From a bacterium (GTDB lineage: Bacteria; Oederibacteriota; Muellerivitia; Muellerivitales; Muellerivitaceae), in the NCBI GenBank assembly GCA_035549195.1, contig DASZRK010000002.1, forward strand, positions 124,001 to 188,000: 64,000 nt of DNA, read 5' to 3'. How positions within the stretch are numbered: the first letter of the stretch is position 1; the number at the start of each line of letters is the position of its first letter. Shown one piece after another: positions 1 through 9,088 of the stretch. Position numbers and translations under genes: made by a program. Under the pieces are notes generated by a model. That model was not told the DNA's origin. It was given only the letters and a program-made list of their open reading frames with translations, and searched no databases.

Positions 1-506
1 TCACGCTGGGCGAAGGTCGGGTTGATGACCAGGTCGCCGTTGACGCGGCCGACGCGCACACAGCCGAACATATCGGCCACGGGGATGTCGGAGACGGCCA
101 AGGCCGCGGAAGCGGCGGAGACGGCCAGGACGTCCGAGTCGTTCTCTTGGTCCGCGGAGATGACGGTGGCGTGCATTTGCACTTCATTGAAGAACCCGTC
201 CGGGAAGAGGGGGCGGATGGGGCGGTCGATCAAACGGGAAGTGAGGATCTCCTTGGTGCGGGGACGGCCCTCGCGCTTGAACCAGCCGCCGGGGATGCGT
301 CCCGCGGCCGAACTGCGTTCGCGGTACTCGACGGTGAGGGGGAAGAAATCCTTGCCCGGCATGGGGTCCTTGGCGCCGACCACGGCCACCAGGACCACGG
401 TCTCGCCCAGTTGGGCCAGGATCGATCCGTCGGCCTGCTTGGCCAAACGGCCGGTCTCGAACGAGATCTGGGTATTGCCTAAAGCGCTGCTGACACGTTC
501 CATCAT
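1..506 (-). CDS. pnp: Polynucleotide phosphorylase (PNPase), N-terminal part, cut by window edge
   Basis: Phosphorolytic 3'-5' exoribonuclease of the RNA degradosome. About 168 residues are visible and they match the first RNase PH-like domain: the N-terminus carries [13 protein letters not shown], followed by [15 protein letters not shown] and [14 protein letters not shown], which are PNPase hallmarks. The rest lies beyond the left edge. The start is ATG ATG at 506/503; AAGGAG at 515-520 sits 8 bases upstream of the first ATG and decides for 506. It follows rpsO by about 115 bases, the usual rpsO-pnp order, so it is probably co-transcribed with it. Confidence 0.95.
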   Translation of the reverse strand, partial: MMERVSSALGNTQISFETGRLAKQADGSILAQLGETVVLVAVVGAKDPMPGKDFFPLTVEYRERSSAAGRIPGGWFKREGRPRTKEILTSRLIDRPIRPLFPDGFFNEVQMHATVISADQENDSDVLAVSAASAALAVSDIPVADMFGCVRVGRVNGDLVINPTFAQR

Positions 507-557
507 TTCGGAAGCTCCTTCGATAGTTTAGTGGTGTGAGGAAAAGGCCGGGATGAA

Positions 558-609
558 CGGACGAAGAACGGGGGCGGTCCTTACTTCACGCCCTTCGCGG
601 CTTCGTGGT
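558..609. repeat. Degenerate GCGAAG-type inverted repeat (family B, weak member)
   Basis: In the rpsO-pnp gap the + strand right arm CCTTCGCGGCTTCGTGGT (592-609) is built from the same 9-base words as the clearer elements at 35902 and 54238. The left arm is only suggested by GGACGAAGAACGG. No T-tract follows, so it does not look like a terminator. Confidence 0.35.
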
Positions 610-620
610 TCAATTCGTCC

Positions 621-887
621 TTATTTGCGAAGTCCCAAACGATCGATGAGCGCGGCATAGCGCTTCACGTCGTGCTTTTTCAGGTAGTCCAAAAGACGGC
701 GCCGGTGCCCGACCAGCTTGAGCAATCCACGGCGGGACGCATGGTCCTTGGGATGGGATTTGAAATGTTCCGTTAAGTACTTGATCCTCTCGGTGACGAG
801 GGCGATCTGAACTTCAGGGGAACCGGTGTCGCCTTCCTTTTGCCTAAAATCCTGAACGAGCTGGGTCTTCTTATCCTTGGTCATCAT
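621..887 (-). CDS. rpsO: 30S ribosomal protein S15
   Basis: Primary 16S rRNA-binding protein of the small subunit platform. The 88-residue product has the family's usual length and the conserved GSPEVQIA segment, then the basic [11 protein letters not shown] helix and an RLGLRK end. The frame is open a few codons further upstream, but GAGGAG at 895-900 lies 7 bases before the ATG at 887, so I use that start. It sits directly upstream of pnp and behind ribF, as in many bacteria. The leader (888-1158) contains two strong hairpins and could be the site of S15 autoregulation. Confidence 0.96.
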   Translation of the reverse strand: MMTKDKKTQLVQDFRQKEGDTGSPEVQIALVTERIKYLTEHFKSHPKDHASRRGLLKLVGHRRRLLDYLKKHDVKRYAALIDRLGLRK

Positions 888-980
888 GGTACTGCTCCTC
901 AAAGTTAATTTTTACGGCTTGGACTCCCCCCGAACCGAGCGATCGTTAGAGTGAACGAAGGCCAAGTAAGGGATCCGTGC

Positions 981-1013
981 CCCATCCGCTTCCAAGATCC
1001 AAAGGCGGATGGG
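981..1013 (-). other. 9-bp stem hairpin in the rpsO leader
   Basis: CCCATCCGC (981-989) pairs perfectly with GCGGATGGG (1005-1013) around a 15-base loop. It lies about 95 bases upstream of the rpsO start. No T-run follows on either strand, so it is not an intrinsic terminator; an S15-binding leader structure is a possibility I cannot test. Confidence 0.4.
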
Positions 1014-1065
1014 CCCCGAGTAAGTGAAACGCATCGAGGGGCTAATCGCTCTTTTTGGAAGCGTG

Positions 1066-1090
1066 CCTGCGCCAAAAGTCCGGGCGCAGG
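1066..1090 (-). other. 8-bp GC-rich hairpin between ribF and rpsO
   Basis: CCTGCGCC (1066-1073) pairs with GGCGCAGG (1083-1090) around a 9-base loop. It lies 70-90 bases after the ribF stop. The minus strand has no U-tract after it, so it may be an mRNA-stabilising or processing structure or part of the S15 leader. The rest of the 888-1158 gap shows no convincing gene. Confidence 0.4.
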
Positions 1091-1158
1091 GGCAGTATTC
1101 TATGGGCATTCCATAGGTGAGTAAAGGAGGATGGGCCTCCGTGAGGACCCCAAAAACC

Positions 1159-2076
1159 TTATTTGAGGCGGGGGAGCGGGGTTCCCATGATCTTTCGAAG
1201 GTCCTTCTTGATCTGCCGCACCAGGAGCGCGGGGGACGGGAATTTCCTCTCCGGCCTCAGGTATCCGAGCAGTTGGACCGCCATCTTTTTCCCATAAAGC
1301 TTCCCGTAATAATGGAGCAGATGGACCTCGGCCTGGCGATGGTGGTCATCGTCCCGGAAGGTGGGCCGGTGCCCCAGGTTCATTCCCGCCCGGTAGAGCT
1401 TCCCCCCGAGAGGGACCGCGCAAGCATAGACCCCATCCTTGGGAAGGTAGGAGGAGATGCGGGCCAGATTGGCCGTGGGAAAACCGATCCGGTGTCCCAG
1501 GTGTTTCCCATGGACCACGGTCCCCTCGATGCGATAAGGCCGCCCCAGCATGGCCCAGGCCTGGTCGGGACGCCCGGCCGCGAGACTTTCACGGATGCGG
1601 CTGGAGGAGATGATCCGGCCTTGATAGCGCACCGGAGCCACGGAACGGACCTCGAACCCCCGTTCCTTGCCGACGCGCCTTAAAAAAGCGATGTCGCCCG
1701 CCGCCCCCCGGCCGAAACGGAAATCCTTCCCCACGACGATCCCCTTCACCCGCCCCAAACGACCCAGCCAATCCAGGAACTGTCCCGGGTCCTTTTTCGA
1801 GAAGGCCCGGGAAAAAGGGATGACGGCGACCCGTTGGATGCCGGCTTCCCTCAACAATCCGAAGGTCTCCGTTCGGTCCAAAAGGAACGGGATGCGTTCG
1901 CCACCCCGCAGGATGTGGACCGGATGGTCCTTGAAGGTCGCGGCCACGGCCGTGGCCTTCGAACGGCGGGCAAGCTTGACCGTTTCCCTGGTCAGGGCTT
2001 GGTGTCCCCGATGCACGCCGTCGAAGACGCCGATGGTCACGACGATCGATCTTTTATGATTGGAACTCAAGGCCAT
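1159..2076 (-). CDS. ribF: Bifunctional riboflavin kinase / FAD synthetase
   Basis: Makes FMN from riboflavin and ATP, then FAD. The 305-residue product has the nucleotidyltransferase motif GVFDGVHRGH near the N-terminus and the flavokinase motif RIGFPTANL about two thirds along, so both domains are present. An upstream in-frame extension of 47 codons reads through the end of truB and looks like noise, so I start at the ATG at 2076, which overlaps truB by 10 bases. GAGGG is immediately before that ATG; a TTG two codons later (2070) would give better spacing and cannot be excluded. Order truB-ribF-rpsO-pnp is a standard translation operon. Confidence 0.93.
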   Translation of the reverse strand: MALSSNHKRSIVVTIGVFDGVHRGHQALTRETVKLARRSKATAVAATFKDHPVHILRGGERIPFLLDRTETFGLLREAGIQRVAVIPFSRAFSKKDPGQFLDWLGRLGRVKGIVVGKDFRFGRGAAGDIAFLRRVGKERGFEVRSVAPVRYQGRIISSSRIRESLAAGRPDQAWAMLGRPYRIEGTVVHGKHLGHRIGFPTANLARISSYLPKDGVYACAVPLGGKLYRAGMNLGHRPTFRDDDHHRQAEVHLLHYYGKLYGKKMAVQLLGYLRPERKFPSPALLVRQIKKDLRKIMGTPLPRLK

Positions 2077-2951
2077 CCCTCGATGCCGAAAACTTTCCTT
2101 GGACGACCGACACCTTCCCCGGCGCCTTCCACAATGCCGCAAAGAAGGCCTTGGCTGTTCATCACGCGGGCCAGCTGTCCCTGTTCTAACTTCGCCCGCA
2201 CTTCCCTTCCATGACAAAAAGCAGTGAGTTCACTGTCCGCCAGGGTGACGGAAGGGAGATGGCCGGCCAGACCCGAAGCGGGAAGCAAGGCCCCTTGGAC
2301 CTTCCCATCCTTCACCAAGGACTCGAGCACTTCCAGCGTCACGCTCCGCTCCAAGGGAAAGGGCCCCACCCGGGTCCTCTCCAATGATTCCAGACAACCA
2401 CCGACCCCTAAGGTTTCCCCCAGGGTTTCGCAGAGGGAGCGCACATAGGTGCCCGGAGAGCATACGACACGGAAACGCACCCGGGGAAGTTCCATGGACG
2501 TCACTTCCAGATCCTCGATCCGGATGGGCCGGGGCTTTCGTTCGACCTCGATGCCCTCCCGGGCCAATTCGTAAAGCTTGCGTCCGTCCCGTTTGACGGC
2601 GGAGACCATGGGAGGGACCTGTTCGGTCAGGGCCTTGAGGCTAAGGGCCGCTTCCCGGACCTTCCCCGGCTCGAGCCCGTCCCAGGGTTTTTCCTCCAGG
2701 ACCGTCCCCGTGACATCGCCGCTATCGGTCCTTTTTCCCAGCAGGCAGGTGGCCCGGTATTCCTTATCGAAGGAAGCGAACTCGATGAGCCTCGTGGCCG
2801 TGCCCACGACCAAAGGAAGCACCCCGGTGGCCATGGGGTCCAAGGTGCCCAAATGGCCGATCTGTTTCTCGCGGAGGATGCCCCGGACCTTCGCCACGAC
2901 GTCATGGGAGGTCCAGCTCTTTGGTTTACGAAGGATCAGGACGCCTGTCAT
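2067..2951 (-). CDS. truB: tRNA pseudouridine(55) synthase TruB
   Basis: Converts U55 of the tRNA T-loop to pseudouridine. The 294-residue product starts with GVLILRKPKSWTSHDVV, typical of TruB, and contains the catalytic-Asp motif GTLDPMATGVLP near residue 40. A later RFRVVCSPGTYVRSL segment is also family-typical. The C-terminal part is a short PUA-like tail. The Shine-Dalgarno before the ATG at 2951 is weak. An AT-rich repeat fills the gap to nrnA. Confidence 0.94.
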   Translation of the reverse strand: MTGVLILRKPKSWTSHDVVAKVRGILREKQIGHLGTLDPMATGVLPLVVGTATRLIEFASFDKEYRATCLLGKRTDSGDVTGTVLEEKPWDGLEPGKVREAALSLKALTEQVPPMVSAVKRDGRKLYELAREGIEVERKPRPIRIEDLEVTSMELPRVRFRVVCSPGTYVRSLCETLGETLGVGGCLESLERTRVGPFPLERSVTLEVLESLVKDGKVQGALLPASGLAGHLPSVTLADSELTAFCHGREVRAKLEQGQLARVMNSQGLLCGIVEGAGEGVGRPRKVFGIEGWP

Positions 2952-2988
2952 GGGAGCACTTTAAGGCCGATAAAGGATCCCAGGGACT

Positions 2989-3075
2989 CAAATTTTAAAT
3001 TCTTAATTAAACAAGGGCTTCCGAGGATCGGAAACTTCCAGAATTCAAAATTCAACATTCGAAATTGAGAATTGG
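2989..3075. repeat. AT-rich inverted-repeat element, family C (copy 1)
   Basis: In the nrnA-truB gap, words such as AATTTTAAATTCTTAATTAA on the left and GAATTCAAAATTCAACATTC on the right form imperfect complementary arms around a GC-richer centre. The base composition contrasts sharply with the surrounding genes. Similar elements occur at 4441, 4797, 31001 and 58157. Confidence 0.6.
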
Positions 3076-3080
3076 TTTTT

Positions 3081-4079
3081 TTAGAGGGCGTCCTGGCAAG
3101 CGGCGATCACGGCGGGCAGGGCCTTTTGGATCGGGCCTTCGGTCACGGCGCCCGCCGCATAGGCGTGGCCGCCGCCGCCGAAGCGCTTGGCCACGTTCGC
3201 CACGTTCACGTGGTTCTTGGACCGGAGGGAGATCTTGACCAGTCCATCGGGCCTTTCCTTCAGGAAGATGGCGATCTTCACGGTGTCGAGGTTCCGCACG
3301 ACGTTGATGAGGTTCTCGGTGTCGTCGTCGCTGGCCCCCGAACTGCGGAAATCGGCCTGGTTGAGGGTCATGGAGCCGATGAGGCCGTCCTGATGGACCT
3401 TGAGGGTGCCCATGGCGAGCCGGGTCAGTTCCATGGCCTGGCGGGTGATGTCGCCGAAGATATGCTCGCTCACATGGGAGGTATCGGCGCCCGCCTCCTC
3501 CAATTCGGCGGCCAGGCGGAAGATGTGGGGCGTGGTATTGGGATAACGGAAGCGGCCCGTGTCGGTCACGATCGAGGTGAAGATGCCCTCGGCGATGGGC
3601 TTGTCCATCTTGACCTTCAGCGCTCGGAGCAGGCGATAGACCACCTCGCCGGTGGCGGCCGCGTCGGGGAAGACCAGGTTGTAGTCGCCGTACTTGTTGT
3701 TGGAGTAATGATGGTCGATGTTGACCAGGGTCTTGAACTCTTCCCGGCGGACGCCTTCCCGGATGCGGGTGAAATCCCCGGCGTCGAGCACGAAACAGAC
3801 CTCGTGGGGCGGGATGACATCGCTCGCCTGGTAGTGGGGGGTGAAGGCCAGGTATTTGAAACGATGGGGCAGGGGGTCGTGATTGACCACCTGCACCTTC
3901 TTGCCCATCTTGGTGAGGGCGGCGAAAAGGGCCGACTCGGCGCCGAGCCCGTCCCCATCGGGGTTCACATGGGTGGTCACCAGGAAGGACTTATGGTCCT
4001 TGATGAGCCGGACCACCTTTTGGAAATCGTCCTTCGCGGTCCTGCGGCGGACGGGGGCTTTTTTCGTCTTAAGCTTCAT
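3081..4079 (-). CDS. nrnA: DHH-family bifunctional oligoribonuclease / pAp phosphatase
   Basis: Degrades 2-5mer RNA (nanoRNA) and dephosphorylates 3'-phosphoadenosine 5'-phosphate. The 332-residue product carries the DHH series: HVNPDGDGLGAES near residue 40, FVLDAGD, NIDHHYSN, and the DHHA1 substrate-binding motif GGGGHAYAAGA near the C-terminus. The first 15 residues are basic and Lys-rich. The ATG overlaps the rbfA stop by 11 bases, so translation is probably coupled. Position between rbfA and truB matches Firmicutes-like nusA-infB operons. Confidence 0.9.
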   Translation of the reverse strand: MKLKTKKAPVRRRTAKDDFQKVVRLIKDHKSFLVTTHVNPDGDGLGAESALFAALTKMGKKVQVVNHDPLPHRFKYLAFTPHYQASDVIPPHEVCFVLDAGDFTRIREGVRREEFKTLVNIDHHYSNNKYGDYNLVFPDAAATGEVVYRLLRALKVKMDKPIAEGIFTSIVTDTGRFRYPNTTPHIFRLAAELEEAGADTSHVSEHIFGDITRQAMELTRLAMGTLKVHQDGLIGSMTLNQADFRSSGASDDDTENLINVVRNLDTVKIAIFLKERPDGLVKISLRSKNHVNVANVAKRFGGGGHAYAAGAVTEGPIQKALPAVIAACQDAL

Positions 4080-4437
4080 CGCCGGTCTTGTCCTCGGGCT
4101 TCTTGATCTGGTTCAGGATGCCTTTGATCTTCATGGCGTGGTCGAGGGATTTGTCGAGGCGGAACTGCAGCTCGGGGGTATATCGTAACTGAAGGCGGTG
4201 GCCGATTTCACCCCTTAAAAAACCCTTGGCCCGTTCCAGGGCTTGCATCGTTTCTTGCCGGGTCCCATCGTCCCCCAGGATGGAGACGAACACCTTGGCG
4301 TGACGCAGGTCGTCGGTGGTCTCGACGCCGGTCACGGTGACGAAATGGATGCCCGGGTCCTTGACCTCCTGGGTCAACATGACGCTGATCTCGCGCTTGA
4401 TCGCCTCGGAGACCCTATCCGCCCGCTTGTAGGACAT
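4069..4437 (-). CDS. rbfA: 30S ribosome-binding factor RbfA
   Basis: Binds the pre-30S subunit and helps mature the 5' end of 16S rRNA. The 122-residue product begins with RADRVSEAIKREIS and has VKDPGI, both characteristic of RbfA, followed by AKVFVSILGD of the KH-like fold. The C-terminal tail (KKPEDKTGDEA) is short and charged. The start codon is preceded by an AT-rich repeat with no clear ribosome-binding site, so the start rests on homology. Confidence 0.92.
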   Translation of the reverse strand: MSYKRADRVSEAIKREISVMLTQEVKDPGIHFVTVTGVETTDDLRHAKVFVSILGDDGTRQETMQALERAKGFLRGEIGHRLQLRYTPELQFRLDKSLDHAMKIKGILNQIKKPEDKTGDEA

Positions 4438-4440
4438 AGA

Positions 4441-4506
4441 ATCCTCAATTTTAAGTTCTTAATTCTGAATTCCTAATTAAAGACCAAAAATTCAAAATTA
4501 AGAATT
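4441..4506. repeat. AT-rich inverted-repeat element, family C (copy 2)
   Basis: The gap between the DUF503 gene and rbfA consists almost entirely of AATTCTTAATT-like words, with the right arm TTCAAAATTAAGAATTG complementary to the left. It lies immediately upstream of rbfA and so separates its start from any normal Shine-Dalgarno. Confidence 0.6.
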
Positions 4507-4510
4507 GCCG

Positions 4511-4792
4511 TTAAAGGTACTCGGTCTGCACACCCGTCACGATCCAGTCCCCTTCGTTCTCCATCAGGTCCAGGACCTTCGAGAGAGCGGCGTCGGCGTG
4601 TTTCCGGTCGGTATTGACCGTGACCACGGCCAGGACCGACCTTTGCCAGAGGTTTTGGTGTTCCACTTCGGCCAGGGAGACGTTGAAACGCTTGCGTACC
4701 CGGTCGGAGACGCTCTTCAAGGTCATGCGTTTGGTCTTGAGGGAGCCGCTCTCCGGGTAATGGACCTCGACCCGCAAAAGACCTATCACCAT
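4511..4792 (-). CDS. DUF503 (YlxP-like) family protein
   Basis: Small 93-residue protein of the DUF503 family, found in nusA-infB-rbfA operons and thought to be linked with ribosome maturation; its biochemical role is not established. The family signatures here are the N-terminal MVIGLLRVEVHYPESGSLK, the KTKRMTLKSV helix and VEHQNLWQRSVLAVV. An in-frame extension upstream of 4792 is encoded by the AT-rich repeat and I exclude it. It lies between infB and rbfA. Confidence 0.85.
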   Translation of the reverse strand: MVIGLLRVEVHYPESGSLKTKRMTLKSVSDRVRKRFNVSLAEVEHQNLWQRSVLAVVTVNTDRKHADAALSKVLDLMENEGDWIVTGVQTEYL

Positions 4793-4796
4793 CGTC

Positions 4797-4872
4797 AGAA
4801 TTCTCAATTCTTGATTTTTAATTCTTAATGACGGTGATCTTGAATTCATAATTCAAAATTAAGAATTCAAAA
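4797..4872. repeat. AT-rich inverted-repeat element, family C (copy 3)
   Basis: Fills the infB-DUF503 gap. Left arm AATTCTCAATTCTTGATTTT and right arm TTCAAAATTAAGAATTCAAA are complementary, with TGACGGTGATC between them. Three copies of this family fall in three separate gaps of one operon. Confidence 0.6.
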
Positions 4873-4878
4873 TCGCCT

Positions 4879-7134
4879 TTATTCCAGCTTCTGCGCGACC
4901 GCCTCGAGGATATAGACCTCCAGTTGGTCCCCCACCTGGACGTCGTCGTAGCCGTCGATCCCGATCCCGCACTCAAAGCCGTTGTTCACTTCCTTCACGT
5001 CGTCCTTGAACCGGCGGAGCGACGACAAGGTCCCATCGTGGACGATCTCCTCGCCCCGGTGGACCTTCACCTTGGCCTTGCTGGTGATCTTGCCCGACAT
5101 CACCATGCAACCCGCGATGGTCCCCTTGGGCGTGCTGAAGAGCTGGCGCACCTCGGCGCGGCCGATGCTCACCGGCCGGTAGGTGGGTTCCAGCATGCCT
5201 TCCATGGCCTTGCGGACGTCCTCCACCGCGTCGTAGATGATCTTGTAGACCCGCACATCCACGTCCTCCCGCTCGGCGGTGGACTTGGCGTTGGAATCGG
5301 CCTTCACATTGAAGCCGACCACGATGGCGTTGGAGGCGGAGGCCAGCAGGATGTCGGAGTTCACGATGTTCCCCGTGCCCGAATGGATGACCTTGAGGGC
5401 CACCTTCTCGGTGGAGAGCTTCTCGAGGGATTGGGTGAGGGCCTCCACCGACCCCTGGACGTCGGCCTTGACCACGGCCTTGAGTTCCTTGATCTGCCCT
5501 TCCTTGATCTGCTCGAAGAGGTTGTCGAGGGTGATGTGCTTCATGGCGCCGACCAAGCGGTTGTCCTTGCGGGCTTCGGCGCGGCGGGCGGCGATCTCGC
5601 GGGCCATCTTGGAATCCTCGACCACGAAGAAGACGTCCCCGGCCTGGGGCACGTCGGAAAGACCGAGCACTTCCACCGGCGTGGCCGGGGTCGCGCCCTT
5701 GACCTGTTTGCCCAGGTCATCGTGCATGGCCTTCACGCGGCCGTAGGTGTTGCCGGCGATGACGTTGTCGCCGATCTTGAGGGTGCCCTTCTCGACCAGC
5801 AGGGTGGCCACGGGTCCACGGCCCTTGTCGAGCCGGGCTTCCAGGACCACGCCCTTCGGGGGCCGGTCGGGGTTGGCCTTGAGTTCCAACACCTCGGCCT
5901 GGAGCAGGATCATCTCCAGCAGTTTCTCCAGGTTCATGCGCTTCTTGGCCGAGACCGGCACATAGATGGTCGTGCCGCCCCATTCCTCGGGCACCAGCCC
6001 GCGTTCCGCGACCTGGGTCTTCACCCGGTCGGGGTTGGCCTCGGGTTTGTCGATCTTGTTGATGGCCACGATGATGGGGACCTTGGCTTCCTTGGCGTGG
6101 TCGATGGCTTCGAGCGTTTGAGGCATGACCCCGTCGTCGGCCGCCACGACCAGTACCACGATATCCGTGGCCTTGGCGCCGCGGGCGCGCATGAGGGTGA
6201 AGGCCTCGTGACCGGGGGTGTCGAGGAAGGTGATGGAACCCTTCTCATGCTGTACCTGGTAGGCGCCGATATGCTGGGTGATGCCGCCCGCTTCGCCTTC
6301 GGCCACCTTGGTCTTCCGGATGGCGTCGAGCAAAAGGGTCTTCCCATGGTCCACGTGGCCCATGATGGTGACGACCGGGGGCCGGGGCTTGAGGTCCTTG
6401 GGATCGTCCGGGGTGTCCTGGATCATTTCGGCCCCGAACAGGGGCACCACTTCGACCTCCGCATTGTGGGCGGAAGCCAGGGTTTCGGCGACCGCCATGT
6501 CGAGCCGCTGGTTGATGGTGGCCAGGATCTTGAGATCCAGCAGTTCCTTGATGAGCACACCCGCTTTGACATCGAGTTTTTGGGCCAATTCGGAAACGGT
6601 GATCCCCTCGCTGAGCTTGATCTTGGTCTTGGGAATGGAAGGATCGCCCTCGGCACCTTCCAATTTCGGCTTCTCCTCGGTCTCCTTCAGGGCCGCGGCG
6701 CTCTTGGGACGCCCGGCGGCCAATCCATGCCCGCCCGATTTGACGGACAAGGGTTTCAGGGACGGCCCGCTCTTACGGGCGACCATGGCCGGCCGGGGCG
6801 CGGACGGTTTGGGCGCGGAGGGCTTGAGGGTCGGATAGGTGGCCGTGGGCGCGCTCAGAGTGGACGGTTTCATCATGGTCCGGGTGGCCGGGGCGGCGCC
6901 GGGAGCGGCCTTGGGGGCCGTTCCGGGCTTGACCGTCGGGGCCGGAGCAGGCGCCGGGGCGGACACCGCATGGATGTCGGCCAGCCCCAGGTCCCGGCGG
7001 ACCTCGGACTGGATCTTCTCATCGATGACCGTCAATTGGCTCGGGATGCTGTGCCCCAGCTTCTTGCAGCGGTCCAGGATGTCCTTGCTGGGGAGCCCCA
7101 GTTCCTTGGCGAATTCGAAAAGTCGTTTGCTCAT
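4879..7134 (-). CDS. infB: Translation initiation factor IF-2
   Basis: GTPase that brings fMet-tRNA to the 30S subunit. 751 residues: an N-terminal IF2_N helix bundle (residues 1-55), an Ala/Pro/Lys-rich linker, a second IF2_N module (about 175-225), then the G domain with G1 GHVDHGKT near residue 260, G2 [10 protein letters not shown]3 DTPGHEAF, G4 NKID and G5 SAK, and the domain II-IV region to the C-terminus. The start at 7134 follows AAGGCCTG just upstream and is 6 bases after the nusA stop. Length is mid-range for bacterial IF-2. Confidence 0.97.
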   Translation of the reverse strand: MSKRLFEFAKELGLPSKDILDRCKKLGHSIPSQLTVIDEKIQSEVRRDLGLADIHAVSAPAPAPAPTVKPGTAPKAAPGAAPATRTMMKPSTLSAPTATYPTLKPSAPKPSAPRPAMVARKSGPSLKPLSVKSGGHGLAAGRPKSAAALKETEEKPKLEGAEGDPSIPKTKIKLSEGITVSELAQKLDVKAGVLIKELLDLKILATINQRLDMAVAETLASAHNAEVEVVPLFGAEMIQDTPDDPKDLKPRPPVVTIMGHVDHGKTLLLDAIRKTKVAEGEAGGITQHIGAYQVQHEKGSITFLDTPGHEAFTLMRARGAKATDIVVLVVAADDGVMPQTLEAIDHAKEAKVPIIVAINKIDKPEANPDRVKTQVAERGLVPEEWGGTTIYVPVSAKKRMNLEKLLEMILLQAEVLELKANPDRPPKGVVLEARLDKGRGPVATLLVEKGTLKIGDNVIAGNTYGRVKAMHDDLGKQVKGATPATPVEVLGLSDVPQAGDVFFVVEDSKMAREIAARRAEARKDNRLVGAMKHITLDNLFEQIKEGQIKELKAVVKADVQGSVEALTQSLEKLSTEKVALKVIHSGTGNIVNSDILLASASNAIVVGFNVKADSNAKSTAEREDVDVRVYKIIYDAVEDVRKAMEGMLEPTYRPVSIGRAEVRQLFSTPKGTIAGCMVMSGKITSKAKVKVHRGEEIVHDGTLSSLRRFKDDVKEVNNGFECGIGIDGYDDVQVGDQLEVYILEAVAQKLE

Positions 7135-7140
7135 CAGGCC

Positions 7141-8463
7141 TTATTCCCCCTGTCCTTCCGGCGCGGGACTTTCCTCGGCCAACACCGGGGAAGCGGGGAT
7201 GGTCGGCATCCCGTTCTCGTCCTTGGTCAATTCAGGGGCCAGCGGGGCGCTTTCGCCCTTCACGGCGCCTTCGTCGATCTCGTCGGGAGGCGCGTCCTTG
7301 CGGTCCTCCTCGGTCAAATGGGAGGCGGCCCCGGCGCTGGGCGCTTCGATCTTGGCGTCGGCCAGGTCCTGCGGGACCTCCTGCTGGATCTGCTGGAAAT
7401 GGGCGTCCATGCGGGCGCGCTCCTCCAGGGCGTATTGTTCCTCGCTCTTGATGTCGATCTTGATGCCCGTCAGGCGCGCGGCCAGCCGCGCGTTCTGCCC
7501 CTTCTTGCCGATGGCCAGCGACAGCTGGTCGTTGGGCACGATGACCTCGGCCGAGGAAACCTCGGGATGGAACACGATACGGGCGATCTTGGCGGGCGAA
7601 AGGGCGTTGGAGAGGTAGTTGTGCGGGTCATCGTCCCAGCGGACGATGTCCACCTTTTCTCCGCGGATCTCGTCGACGATGTTCTGCACGCGGATGCCCT
7701 TGACGCCCACGCAGGCTCCCACCGCGTCCACGCGGTCGTCGCCCATGGAGCGCACCGAGATCTTGGTGCGGGCGCCGGCCTCGCGAGCCACGCTCTCGAT
7801 CTTGACCGCCCCTTCGTAGATCTCCGGAACCTCGAGTTCGAACAGCTTGCGCACCAGGTTCGGATGGGCCCGGGACACGATGATGGCGGGGCCCTTGAGG
7901 GTCTTGCGGACCTCCAGCACGTAGAACTTCATGCGTTCACCGGTCGAGTAACGCTCGCGGGGCACCTGTTCCTTGGCGGGCATGAGGGCCTCGGTGTCGC
8001 CGAGGGACAGGATGACGTTCCGGCCCTCGTAACGCAGCACGCTGCCCGTGATGAGGTCGCCTTCCTTTTCCTTGAACTGGTCATAAACGCTCTGGCGCTC
8101 GGCGTCCTGCACGCGCTGAACGATGACCTGCTTGGCGGTCTGGGCGGCGATGCGGCCGAACTGTTCGGCGGGAATGCGGACCTTGATGACTCCTCCCACC
8201 TCGGCGTCCTTGTCGAGCTTCCGGGCGTCGGAAAGGATCAATTGGGTGTTGGCGTCGGTGATCTCGTCCACGACCTCTTTCAGGTAATAGGCCTTGAACT
8301 CATAGTTGAGCTCGTCGAACTCCACGTCCACTTCCTGGGCGGCGCCATAGACCTTCTTGGCCGCAGAGGACAGGGCGGCTTGGATCGCCTCGACGAGTTT
8401 CTTCTTGTCGATGCGCTTGGTATGTTCCAACTGGCTCATCACCAGGGCTAGTTCGTTGCTCAT
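7141..8463 (-). CDS. nusA: Transcription termination/antitermination factor NusA
   Basis: Binds RNA polymerase and nascent RNA and modulates pausing, termination and antitermination. The 440-residue product has the N-terminal RNAP-binding domain (1-130), an S1 domain (GDLITGSVLRYEGRNVILSLG region) and two KH domains including VGACVGVKGIRVQ and AIGKKGQNARLAARLTG. The C-terminal 90 residues are acidic and Pro/Glu-rich without an obvious repeat domain. AGGAGTAGGAA precedes the ATG. It lies between rimP and infB. Confidence 0.96.
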   Translation of the reverse strand: MSNELALVMSQLEHTKRIDKKKLVEAIQAALSSAAKKVYGAAQEVDVEFDELNYEFKAYYLKEVVDEITDANTQLILSDARKLDKDAEVGGVIKVRIPAEQFGRIAAQTAKQVIVQRVQDAERQSVYDQFKEKEGDLITGSVLRYEGRNVILSLGDTEALMPAKEQVPRERYSTGERMKFYVLEVRKTLKGPAIIVSRAHPNLVRKLFELEVPEIYEGAVKIESVAREAGARTKISVRSMGDDRVDAVGACVGVKGIRVQNIVDEIRGEKVDIVRWDDDPHNYLSNALSPAKIARIVFHPEVSSAEVIVPNDQLSLAIGKKGQNARLAARLTGIKIDIKSEEQYALEERARMDAHFQQIQQEVPQDLADAKIEAPSAGAASHLTEEDRKDAPPDEIDEGAVKGESAPLAPELTKDENGMPTIPASPVLAEESPAPEGQGE

Positions 8464-8495
8464 TTCCTACTCCTCGTTCGGTCGGCGTTGAAAAG

Positions 8496-8966
8496 TCATT
8501 CCACGACCAGACGGGCGGCCTTCACCAGGGCGTAAGGCACCCAGACCGTCCGTTCCTTCCCCACCTGCACCTGGACCCGCGCCCCATCCGTTCCCAACAA
8601 CCGGCCTTGGAAGCTCACCAAGCCCTCCAGGGGCTCGGCCAAGGTGAACTGGGCCATGCTCCCCTGGAACCTAAGGCAGTCCTCCAGGTTCCTCAAGGGG
8701 CGGTCCAGCCCCGGCGAGGACACCTCCAGCAAGTAGCTGGTCTTGATCAGGTCCAGCTCGTCCAGCTTCTTCTCCAGGTCCCGGCTGACCGCCGTGCAAT
8801 CGTCCAGGGTCACGGGCCCGCTTTTCTTGTCCAAGGCCACCGTCAGGACCAGCTTCCCGCCCTGGGGATGGGTCTTGAGCTCGAAAAGCTCCAAAAAGTT
8901 GTCCTGGGCCACCCGTTCGGCCAAGTCCCACAACTGGGCGTTCAAGCTCGCGTCCGGGAATGCCAT
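8496..8966 (-). CDS. rimP: Ribosome maturation factor RimP
   Basis: Needed for early assembly of the 30S subunit. The 156-residue product has the family motif SYLLEVSSPGLDRPL in the middle and an SH3-like C-terminal half (VSFQGRLLGTDGARVQVQVG). Three in-frame ATGs occur; the one at 8966 is preceded by AAAGGAAAGGGA and gives the family's normal length, so I choose it over 8984 and 9002. It heads the nusA-infB operon, behind a hairpin. Confidence 0.92.
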   Translation of the reverse strand: MAFPDASLNAQLWDLAERVAQDNFLELFELKTHPQGGKLVLTVALDKKSGPVTLDDCTAVSRDLEKKLDELDLIKTSYLLEVSSPGLDRPLRNLEDCLRFQGSMAQFTLAEPLEGLVSFQGRLLGTDGARVQVQVGKERTVWVPYALVKAARLVVE

Positions 8967-8989
8967 TCCCTTTCCTTTCGCCATTTGGC

Positions 8990-9019
8990 CCATAAATAAC
9001 AAACGGCCTTTCGGCCGTT
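8990..9019 (-). terminator. Hairpin plus T-rich tail just upstream of rimP (terminator or attenuator)
   Basis: AACGGCC (9002-9008), loop TTTC, GGCCGTT (9013-9019). Read on the minus strand it is followed by TTTGTTATTTAT. It lies about 25-50 bases before the rimP start, inside what should be the leader of the rimP-nusA-infB operon, so it could attenuate that operon rather than end polC. Confidence 0.6.
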
Positions 9020-9088
9020 GGCAGGCAACAAGAACTTTCGGGTCCCGAGAAGCCCGCCGAACTCCGTTTCCCGAACCCTGGAAAAGGA

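Noticed and set aside
912-1109. 65-codon frame on the minus strand between ribF and rpsO
   Set aside because: No Shine-Dalgarno, no recognisable domain, and it covers the two leader hairpins.
4793-4849. N-terminal extension of the DUF503 protein
   Set aside because: The extra 19 codons are translated AT-rich repeat and the family starts at the Met at 4792.
4924-8451. Very long open frame (1175 codons) on the + strand
   Set aside because: It lies antisense across infB and nusA, which have full motif support. Long antisense frames are common in GC-rich genes; its product is a His/Gly/Asp-rich string with no recognisable domain.
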